From assembly GCA_028292345.1 (NCBI GenBank), contig JAQGMN010000358.1:1-11070 (forward strand): a stretch of DNA of 11,070 bases. Reading direction: 5' to 3'. A model generated the notes under the pieces. That model made no database searches, had not been told where the DNA came from, and worked only from the letters and a program-made list of their open reading frames with translations. The stretch is from Polaromonas sp. GTDB taxonomy: Bacteria; Pseudomonadota; Gammaproteobacteria; Burkholderiales; Burkholderiaceae_C. This document shows, in pieces, positions 1-5,565 of this stretch (position 1 is the stretch's first letter; each line of letters opens with the position of its first letter). Position numbers and translations under genes: made by a program.

Positions 1-110
1 AGCCGGTCTACGGGATGACGCCGGAAGCGGGGCTTCCCAAGGGATGGAACAAAACCGTTCGGGCTGAGCCTGTCCAAGCCCTTCGACAAGCTCAGGGAGA
101 ACGGTTGTGA
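1..110 (+). CDS. Possible 3' end of an upstream gene (partial, doubtful)
   Basis: The third frame is open from base 3 to a TGA at 108-110. It reads PVYGMTPEAGLPKGWN, then a tail made wholly by the hairpin repeat at 53-106 (VRAEPVQALRQAQ and a few more residues). If it is real, its stop overlaps the GTG start of the next gene as GTGA, the usual arrangement for translational coupling. The tail is simply what this repeat family reads as in that frame, so the repeat may have landed in or near the end of the gene. The 5' part lies outside the window and I do not recognise the remainder. The stretch could equally be plain intergenic DNA. Confidence 0.2.
   Translation, partial: PVYGMTPEAGLPKGWNKTVRAEPVQALRQAQGERL
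53..106. repeat. REP-like palindromic element before the CoA-transferase
   Basis: The outer arms AACCGTTC (53-60) and GAACGGTT (99-106) are perfect reverse complements. Inside them CTGAGC (64-69) pairs with GCTCAG (90-95), and further in GTC (72-74) can pair with GAC (85-87) around a short loop. The core 'GAGCCTGTC ... TTCGACAAGCTCAGG' matches a dispersed repeat that I recall as common in Comamonadaceae and other proteobacteria; that identification is from memory. The right arm ends at the base before the GTG start of the next gene and contains its GGGAG ribosome binding sequence (95-99). Confidence 0.75.
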
Positions 111-1288
111 GTGCATCGACCCTTCCCTACGCCGGCATCCGCGTCGTCGAGTTCACCCACATGGTGATGGGCCCGACCTGCGGCCTGCTGCTGGGCGACC
201 TGGGCGCCGAGGTCATCAAGGTCGAGCCGCCGGAAGGCGACAGCACGCGGCGCCTGCTGGGCTCGGGCTCAGGGTTCTTTCCGGCCTTCAACCGCAACAA
301 GAAAAGCATCGCGCTCGACCTCAAGCAACCCGGTGGCGTCGAAGCCGCGCTGCGCCTGATTGCGACTGCCGACATCGTGAGCGAGAACTTCAAACCCGGC
401 ACGATGAAGAAGCTGGGGCTCGACTACGAAACGCTGAAGAAGCTGAATCCGCGCCTCATCTACGTCAGCCACAAGGGCTTCCTGCCCGGCCCCTACGACC
501 ACCGCGTCGCGCTCGACGAGGTGGTGCAGATGATGGGCGGCCTGGCCTACATGACGGGCCGACCCGGCGACCCGTTGCGCGCGGGCACCAGCGTGAACGA
601 CATCATGGGCGGCATGTTCGGCGCCATCGGCGCGATGGCCGCGCTGCGCCAGCGCGCGCTGACCGGGCGCGGCACCGAGGTGCAGTCGGCGCTGTTCGAG
701 AACAACGTGTTCCTGGTCGCCCAGCACATGATGCAGTTCGCCGCCACTGGCCAAGCCGCCGCGCCCATGCCCAGCCGCATTTCGGCCTGGGGCATTTACG
801 ACGTGTTCACGGTGAAGGACGGCGAGCAGATTTTCCTGGCCGTGGTCAGCGACCGGCAGTGGGCGGTGTTCTGCCAGGCCTTCGGGCTTGGCGAGTTGCT
901 GGCCGACCCGCGCCTGGCCACCAACAACGACCGGGTGCGCGCCCGCGAATGGCTGATGCCGCTCCTGCGCTCGCGCCTGGCCGGGCGCAGCGCGGCCGAC
1001 CTGGGCGCGGTGTTCGAGGCCAGCGAACTGCCGTTTGCACCCATCGTGCGGCCCGAGCAGCTGTTCGACGACCCGCACCTGAATGCCACCGGCGGCCTGG
1101 CGCCGGTGCGCATGAACGACGGCAGCGCATCCAGAGTGCCGCTGATGCCCTTCACGCTGGGCGGCCGGCGACCCGGCATCCGGCTGCAGCCGCCGCTGCT
1201 GGGCGAGCACAGCCGCGAGTTGCTGCGTGAACTGGGCTATGGCGACGACGCCATCGCCGCTTTCCAGGCCGCCCAGGTCCGGCCCTGA
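107..1288 (+). CDS. CaiB/BaiF (family III) CoA-transferase
   Basis: This cytosolic enzyme of 393 residues moves CoA between an acyl-CoA and a free carboxylic acid. The family includes formyl-CoA:oxalate transferase, CaiB, BaiF and the related alpha-methylacyl-CoA racemases. The N-terminal family signature runs through GPTCGLLLGDLGAEVIKVEPP (about residues 22-42). The segment SVNDIMGGM places Asp165 where the family's catalytic aspartate sits, shortly before a GAIGAMAAL helix. The length is normal and no break is seen. The start is GTG at 107: the frame has a stop at 65-67, there is no other good start nearby, and GGGAG lies 7 bases upstream. That binding site is inside a hairpin repeat, so translation may depend on whether the hairpin opens. 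A LysR gene follows 57 bases downstream on the same strand and may or may not regulate it. The substrate cannot be told from sequence; catabolism of an organic acid is likely. Confidence 0.92.
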   Translation: MSASTLPYAGIRVVEFTHMVMGPTCGLLLGDLGAEVIKVEPPEGDSTRRLLGSGSGFFPAFNRNKKSIALDLKQPGGVEAALRLIATADIVSENFKPGTMKKLGLDYETLKKLNPRLIYVSHKGFLPGPYDHRVALDEVVQMMGGLAYMTGRPGDPLRAGTSVNDIMGGMFGAIGAMAALRQRALTGRGTEVQSALFENNVFLVAQHMMQFAATGQAAAPMPSRISAWGIYDVFTVKDGEQIFLAVVSDRQWAVFCQAFGLGELLADPRLATNNDRVRAREWLMPLLRSRLAGRSAADLGAVFEASELPFAPIVRPEQLFDDPHLNATGGLAPVRMNDGSASRVPLMPFTLGGRRPGIRLQPPLLGEHSRELLRELGYGDDAIAAFQAAQVRP

Positions 1289-1331
1289 GGCGGCTCATCG
1301 CCAGCGGCCGCAAGGGCTGGCGGCCCCGCCG

Positions 1332-1337
1332 CATAAT
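1332..1337 (+). promoter_or_regulatory. Candidate -10 box (CATAAT) for the LysR gene
   Basis: CATAAT stands out in otherwise GC-rich DNA and ends 8 bases before the ATG at 1346. A transcript starting 7-9 bases after it would begin at or next to the start codon, giving a leaderless mRNA. This fits the lack of any Shine-Dalgarno sequence before that ATG. No good -35 box is present at the usual distance, so the call is tentative. Confidence 0.3.
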
Positions 1338-1345
1338 TCGCGTCC

Positions 1346-2311
1346 ATGGCCAAACTCAAGCAGCTCGAATCCTTTGTTTCCGTCGTCGCGCGCGGCAGCC
1401 TCACGGCGGCGGCGCTGGCCGAGGGCGTGGCGCCGGCCATCATGGGCCGGCGGCTCGATGCGCTGGAGGAGCGCCTGGGCGTCAAGCTCTTGGTGCGCAC
1501 CACCCGGCGCATCACGCTGACGCACGAGGGCAGCGCATTTTTGGAGGACTGCCAGCGCCTGCTGGCCGACCTGGCCAATGCCGAGGCCAGCGTGTCGGCC
1601 GGCGGCGTGAAGGCCAGCGGCCACCTGCGCATCACCGCGCCGGCCGGTTTCGGCCGGCGCCATGTCGCGCCGCTGGTGGCGCGGTTCCGCGAGCAGCATG
1701 CCGACGTGACCATCACGCTGAACCTGAGCGACCGCGTGGTGGACCTGGCCGGCGAGGGTTTTGACTGCGCGGTGCGCGTCGGCGACCTGCCCGACTCGTC
1801 GCTGGTCAGCGTGCGCCTGGCCGACAACCGCCGGCTGTGCGTGGCCACGCCGCAGTACCTGTTGCGGCACGGCACGCCGCAGCACCCCGGCGACCTGGCG
1901 CGGTTCGACTGCCTGAGCCTGTCGAGCGATGCCTCGCAGACGCGGGGCTGGGCGTTTCGCCTGGCACGCAGCGCCCCGGGGCGGCAACCCGAAGGCGCCT
2001 TGCCCGATGCGCAGCTGGACGGCGAGGCCGGGATTATCCACCTCAAGCCCGGCGGCCCGCTCGACTGCTCGGACGGCCAGGTGCTGCACGACTGGTGCCT
2101 GGCCGGCTACGGCATTGCCTGGCGCAGCACCTGGGAGGTCGAGTCCGAGATTGCCGCCGGCCGGCTGGTGGCGGTGCTGGAAGACTTTGCCGCGCCGCCC
2201 AACGGCATCTATGCCGTGTTTCCGCAGCGCAAGCACCTGCCGCTGCGGGTGCGGCTGTGGATCGATTTCTTGAAGCACCACTACAGCCAGCCGGAATTCT
2301 GGCGGCGCTGA
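1346..2311 (+). CDS. LysR-type transcriptional regulator, CrgA/DmlR-like
   Basis: The 321-residue protein has the LysR plan. An N-terminal winged helix-turn-helix (about residues 4-62) includes VAPAIMGRRLDALEERLG and the LLVRTTRRITLTHEG wing. A periplasmic-binding-protein-like effector domain (about 90-300) follows, beginning GHLRITAPAGFGRRHVAPLV. The sequence style (FDCAVRVGDLPDSSL, ATPQYLLRHGTP) belongs to the CrgA/DmlR/AaeR branch of the family. It binds DNA in the cytoplasm; the effector is unknown. It starts 57 bases after the CoA-transferase and runs in the same direction, so it is not the classical divergent regulator-target pair. No Shine-Dalgarno is visible before the ATG. The spacer to the converging hydrolase gene (2312-2507) carries a loose direct repeat, AGAACCGGATTCAAG at 2329-2343 and GGAACCGGGTTCAAG at 2482-2496, and no clear terminator. 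Confidence 0.9.
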   Translation: MAKLKQLESFVSVVARGSLTAAALAEGVAPAIMGRRLDALEERLGVKLLVRTTRRITLTHEGSAFLEDCQRLLADLANAEASVSAGGVKASGHLRITAPAGFGRRHVAPLVARFREQHADVTITLNLSDRVVDLAGEGFDCAVRVGDLPDSSLVSVRLADNRRLCVATPQYLLRHGTPQHPGDLARFDCLSLSSDASQTRGWAFRLARSAPGRQPEGALPDAQLDGEAGIIHLKPGGPLDCSDGQVLHDWCLAGYGIAWRSTWEVESEIAAGRLVAVLEDFAAPPNGIYAVFPQRKHLPLRVRLWIDFLKHHYSQPEFWRR

Positions 2312-2507
2312 GGCAAAAAGACGAGCCCAGAACCGGATTCAAGCACCAAATACGGCCTTTGCGCTTGCCTGCATTTCGTCGCCAGCTACAGATTCAGTAG
2401 CAAACGATCGAAAAACTCCAGTGGCAGCGGGTCACAGGTTCTCTTGACCGCTTCGCCGTCCCAGGCGCCATCCGCCTTTTCGGAACCGGGTTCAAGAAAA
2501 GCCGGCG

Positions 2508-3893
2508 CTAGCAGGCATACCAGGACCAGAAATAGGTGCTGATGGTCGGGTTGTAGCCGGGGTTGGCAAACTTGGCGATGTACTTGGAGCCGTTGGAATA
2601 AGTCACGACGCTGCCGGCGGCATATTGTTTTCCTACGACCCAGTTTGACGCGCTGCAGGAGGGAGCCGGTGCCGGTGCTGCGCCAGCGCAGTTCGCTGGC
2701 GCCCAGAAGTAGGTGCTGATCGTCGGGTTGTAGCCCGGGTTGGCAAATTTGGCGCTGTACAGGTTGCCGTTCGAATAGGTCACCATGCTGCCCGCGCTGT
2801 ACTGCCGTCCCTCCACCCAGTTCGAGGATCCGCAGGCCAGGGGCGCGGCGGCCGGGGCCGCCGGGGCGGGGGCGGCCCAGCCTTCGGCGGTCTTGAAGAT
2901 GCTGTGGTACTGGAACTGCCACTGCGCCACGCCGGTGTAGTTGTTCAGGTCGGTGGCGCCGCTGTAGGTCTGGGCCTGGTCGCGCTGGTACGACCAGTAG
3001 GAAATCATGCCGACGCCATTTTGCTTGGCGAAATTGGCAACGGTCTTCGCATCGTCCAGGGTAAAGACCGAGCCGTCATCGTTCTTGCCGATCATCGGCG
3101 ACACGCCCATCATGGCGTAGAGCTGCGTCTGGTTCTTGTTCGGGAAGATCGACGCCATCTGGGCGGCGGTGGACTGGAACGTCACGATCACGGCCTGCGC
3201 CACGGTAGAAGGCACCACCATGGTCCGGATGGTGTCCAGGCCGAAGCTCTGCGCCATGACGTTGACCATGTCGATTCGCACCCCGGCGTTGAGCGTGGTG
3301 CGCAGCAGATCCATCGACGTCGAATTGAAGCCGCGCAGCCAGCTGGGCAGCGAAAAGGAAATGTAGAGATCGGGGTACTTGGCCTGCAGCCGGGCCAGCA
3401 CGCGGGCTCTGCGGGCGGTGGCATCCGTATTCAGGAGCTGGTGGCCTTCGATGTCGAAATCCAGGCGCCGGATGCCGGAATCGGTCATGACCTTTTCCAT
3501 CATCCAGAACAGCTGGTTGTCATCCGTGCAGGCAATCTCGGCATAAACGCCGGCAGAGCCGCCGAAGGAAAGCAAAAGCCGGCCGCCGGCGGCAACATAC
3601 TTGCGCGCATCGGGAAGCTTTTCCTGAAAGCCGGTGTCCATCACGCAACTTCCCCGTGTCACGGCAAAGGCCAGTATGGCGCTGTTCATTCCGGTGTTGT
3701 TTTTCGCGTCGATCAACGAGCCGCCCCAGGAATGGAAATACGGCGCGATTTCAACGGCGCTGGCCGCCTGGCTCAGGCACAGCAAGAAGGTTCCCGCCAG
3801 CGCTGTGTTGATCCGGTTGAGCCTGGAAGCACTGCGAGTCGATTTCAGCGCGGCGCCAGCGGAAGAAACTTTTGAAAATACACGGTGTTGCAT
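2508..3893 (-). CDS. Secreted GH18 hydrolase (chitinase-like, Pyrococcus ChiA type) with two C-terminal binding modules
   Basis: The 461-residue precursor probably cleaves chitin or a related N-acetylglucosamine polymer outside the cell. A long signal peptide ends near residue 46 (TFLLCLSQAASA). The GH18 barrel spans about 47-335: LLLSFGGSAG (107-116), LDFDIEG (144-150, acid/base Glu149 with Asp145 and Asp147), PMIG (266-269) and MISYWSYQRD (296-305, with the conserved Trp300). This pattern matches the Pyrococcus furiosus ChiA-like branch. Two oddities: the first Asp of DxxDxDxE is Arg142, and the usual M-x-Y/M-D motif reads MAQS (213-216), so its Asp is a Ser. After an Ala/Pro linker come two near-identical modules (about 357-400 and 416-458), each with NWV, GxQYxAGSxVTYSNG and KFANPGYNPTISTYFW, resembling CBM5/12 chitin-binding modules. 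The only in-frame start is the ATG at 3893, and its ribosome binding site is weak. It stands alone behind an AT-rich leader. Altered activity or a lectin-like role is possible. Confidence 0.88.
   Translation of the reverse strand: MQHRVFSKVSSAGAALKSTRSASRLNRINTALAGTFLLCLSQAASAVEIAPYFHSWGGSLIDAKNNTGMNSAILAFAVTRGSCVMDTGFQEKLPDARKYVAAGGRLLLSFGGSAGVYAEIACTDDNQLFWMMEKVMTDSGIRRLDFDIEGHQLLNTDATARRARVLARLQAKYPDLYISFSLPSWLRGFNSTSMDLLRTTLNAGVRIDMVNVMAQSFGLDTIRTMVVPSTVAQAVIVTFQSTAAQMASIFPNKNQTQLYAMMGVSPMIGKNDDGSVFTLDDAKTVANFAKQNGVGMISYWSYQRDQAQTYSGATDLNNYTGVAQWQFQYHSIFKTAEGWAAPAPAAPAAAPLACGSSNWVEGRQYSAGSMVTYSNGNLYSAKFANPGYNPTISTYFWAPANCAGAAPAPAPSCSASNWVVGKQYAAGSVVTYSNGSKYIAKFANPGYNPTISTYFWSWYAC
2534..2759 (-). 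repeat. DNA duplication encoding the two binding modules
   Basis: Bases 2534-2582 and 2711-2759 differ at only 4 of 49 positions. The offset is 177 bases, exactly 59 codons, so the duplication stays in frame. Similarity continues more weakly on both sides, through the rest of each module. The DNA identity points to a fairly recent duplication or to gene conversion between the modules. Confidence 0.8.
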
Positions 3894-4004
3894 GGATGGT
3901 TTCTATTGTTAAAAATCGTCATTTCTGGCGCGTCGAAGAACGCCAAACGACCTTTTTTTTCTTAAAAAACCAAGCAGTCACGACAGGCATGAGCAAGCTT
4001 GATA

Positions 4005-4033
4005 AACATGCTGAAAAATGTAAATTTTGTCAA
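4005..4033 (-). promoter_or_regulatory. Candidate promoter of the hydrolase gene
   Basis: On the minus strand a perfect TTGACA (4028-4033) is followed after 17 bases by CATGTT (4005-4010), a poor -10; TGTTTA, two bases further, is an alternative at 19-base spacing. It would give a leader of about 105 bases before the ATG at 3893. The weak -10 suggests help from an activator, or that the real promoter lies elsewhere in the AT-rich region. Confidence 0.35.
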
Positions 4034-4097
4034 AAATATTAAATTAAGCTCAGCAATGCCTGAATCCTATCGGTTACTGTTTAATCTTGAAATTACT

Positions 4098-4123
4098 TTT
4101 GTAACGTCACTTATGGTTACAAA
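4098..4123. promoter_or_regulatory. Operator-like inverted repeat TTTGTAAC-N10-GTTACAAA
   Basis: The two 8-base arms (4098-4105 and 4116-4123) are perfect reverse complements separated by 10 bases. This is the geometry of a site for a dimeric regulator contacting two successive major grooves. It lies about 65 bases upstream of the TTGACA box proposed for the hydrolase, suitable for an activator. The binding protein is unknown. Confidence 0.4.
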
Positions 4124-4480
4124 CTGACAAATTTATAGGACCTATCCTACAAAATTTCAGGTAATTTTCTGTTTTTTTAGGGGAACTAATTTCGAATGGA
4201 ACAAATTTTGAATCGGTATTGCCTGGCAGGCAGGCGAGCGAGATGAAATGCCAAACTCCTTTATCTCCAACAACCCAGATCATCTTCAATACAAAAAAGA
4301 TAGCAAAAAAGGGGTTTTGTCAACTTCAGGATTGAAAACAAATAACGGCCAAATAAAATTTTATGAAATTAAAATTTGCAACTTAAAATTTGAATCTACT
4401 TGTTAAAGAATTACTTTTAAAATAATTTGACAACAAAGTTAAATAACTTTTTGTTACTTTTTTAGGGTAACTATCTAGGC

Positions 4481-4793
4481 TGGCGGGATTGAAAAACGGG
4501 TGTTTCCGTTGCTTTGAGTGCGCCAAGGCGATTGATCTGGCGCGCAGGTGCCTTGCCGCTGGTGAGGCCGGGGTATTTGCAGGTGCGCAAGGCACTGCGG
4601 ACGGGCCAGCCCATGGCGACGCGACGCAAAACGGCAGGGATGCAGGACTTCCCGAGGGTTTGGAGGGATGTATCGCCCTGCGCCGAAAGCACCGTTCACG
4701 ACGCACGGCTGCACCGCCCGACGCATCCCTCTCAAAAGACCAGGGCCTACCCGGGGCTAACTCGGTGTGTCTTTGCTTGAATGGAGCGAAGCG
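4481..4793. other. GC-rich spacer with unassigned reading frames
   Basis: The base composition returns abruptly to high GC here. Several overlapping frames of 70-100 codons are open on both strands, for example + 4514-4780 and - 4471-4692, as expected by chance in GC-rich DNA. None has a convincing Shine-Dalgarno, domain or signal sequence that I recognise. The stretch lies directly downstream of argO. It could be a decayed gene, a fragment of a mobile element or a multi-copy intergenic sequence; nothing visible decides between these. Confidence 0.4.
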
Positions 4794-5429
4794 CTAGAAC
4801 AGCCCGGCCACCAGCCACAGCGCCGTGCCCCACATCATCAGCGCCACCAGCCCGTCCAGCGCGCGCCAGATCCACGGCGCCGTCAGCCGGCTGCCCAGAC
4901 TCCACATGGCGGCGCCCAGGGCCACGAACCACAGCGCCGAGCCGGCGGCGGCGCCCAGGCCGAACACGGCATTGTCAGGCCGCGCATAGGCCAGCGACGC
5001 GGTGCCCAGCAGCACGGCGGTGTCGAGCCAGGCATGCGGATTGAGCCAGGACATGGCCAGCGCCAGCCCGGCGGCGCGGCGGCGCGACATGCCCGTTTCG
5101 GCGTCGCCTCCGGCGCCCGGCACGGCCGGCGCGGCAGGCCGCGCAAAGCGCCGCATCGCCTGCGCGCCGTACAGGAACAGCAGCACGGCGCCGGCGCCGG
5201 TCAGCGCGCCGAGCAGCTTGCCCGACAGGCCGCCGAGTTGCGCCAGCCCGCCGACGCCCACGGCGATCAGCGACACGTCGGTCACCACGCAGATCGCCAC
5301 CGTCAGCCACAAATGCTCGCGCCGCAGGCCCATGCGCATGACATGGGCGTTTTGCGGGCCGATGGCCATGATGAGCGACAGGCTCAAGGCCAGGCCAGCG
5401 AAGAAAGCCGGGGCGGTCAGGATATTCAT
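4794..5429 (-). CDS. argO: LysE/ArgO-family arginine (lysine) exporter
   Basis: This 211-residue inner-membrane protein exports basic amino acids, protecting the cell when arginine, lysine or a toxic analogue such as canavanine builds up. Its length equals that of E. coli ArgO. Family signatures are GPQNAHVMRMGLRREH (24-39) and WLNPHAWLDTAVLLG (128-142), close to WLNPHVYLDTFVVLG in E. coli ArgO. About six hydrophobic segments are visible (near 5-24, 41-61, 68-90, 118-141, 153-176, 184-209), with a charged Pro/Ala-rich loop (94-118) between the third and fourth. The ATG at 5429 keeps the full first segment. No clear Shine-Dalgarno precedes it. The gene diverges from an argP homologue, the standard lysE-lysG / argO-argP arrangement, so ArgP probably activates it when arginine or lysine is high. 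Whether arginine or lysine is preferred cannot be read from the sequence. Confidence 0.92.
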   Translation of the reverse strand: MNILTAPAFFAGLALSLSLIMAIGPQNAHVMRMGLRREHLWLTVAICVVTDVSLIAVGVGGLAQLGGLSGKLLGALTGAGAVLLFLYGAQAMRRFARPAAPAVPGAGGDAETGMSRRRAAGLALAMSWLNPHAWLDTAVLLGTASLAYARPDNAVFGLGAAAGSALWFVALGAAMWSLGSRLTAPWIWRALDGLVALMMWGTALWLVAGLF

Positions 5430-5511
5430 GATAGGACAAGGCCAGGAAGGGTGGGTTGCGCAAGCGCCGAAGGTGCGGGCGCCCGGCCAGTGTCGCCAAT
5501 CCGGCGAACGA

Positions 5512-5558
5512 ATTAAACAGATTTAACTAAAATTGGCTTTACTCAATAAAAACTAAAG
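5512..5558. promoter_or_regulatory. argO/argP divergent promoter with candidate ArgP site
   Basis: The AT-rich core of the 136-base spacer holds a leftward -10 box TTTAAT (5512-5517) for argO, with no acceptable -35, as expected for an activator-dependent promoter. Upstream of it lies a dyad, CTTTA (5537-5541) and TAAAG (5554-5558) with 12 bases between. This fits the T-N11-A style site of LysR regulators and also overlaps the region just before the argP start, so it could serve autoregulation. A second dyad, TTAAA-N4-TTTAA (5513-5526), overlaps the -10. The argO leader between these and its ATG contains the perfect palindrome CGGGCGCCCG (5476-5485). Confidence 0.45.
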
Positions 5559-5565
5559 TCATCAC

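Larger units (their letters stand above)
3894..4480. other. AT-rich intergenic region upstream of the hydrolase
   Basis: About 590 bases are strikingly AT-rich compared with the rest of the window (for example 4381-4440), and the change is sharp near 4480. I see no convincing gene. A leftward 58-codon frame from ATG 4283 to stop 4107 has no Shine-Dalgarno and no recognisable motif. The region holds GTTAC or GTAAC at 4073-4077, 4101-4105, 4116-4120, 4453-4457 and 4467-4471, and the related ATTAC at 4092-4096 and 4410-4414. There is a short palindrome ATAGG-A-CCTAT (4135-4145). Leftward TTGACA boxes lie at 4028-4033 and 4318-4323. The second has an extended -10 (TGC-TATCTT, 4297-4305), though the 15-base spacer is short. 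It is probably a regulatory region. Such DNA is a usual target of H-NS-like silencers, which is inference here. Confidence 0.6.

Noticed and set aside
269..2281. Long leftward frames opposite the CoA-transferase (269-1210) and the LysR gene (1295-2281)
   Set aside because: Low-complexity shadow translations with no domains; the plus-strand genes account for the coding signal.
2904..3875. A 323-codon rightward frame antisense to the hydrolase
   Set aside because: Its product is Gly/His/Arg-rich without any motif, and the hydrolase on the other strand is unmistakable.
4107..4289. A 60-codon leftward frame in the AT-rich region
   Set aside because: No Shine-Dalgarno, TTG or internal ATG start, no recognisable motif; kept only as a remark because a promoter-like sequence precedes it.
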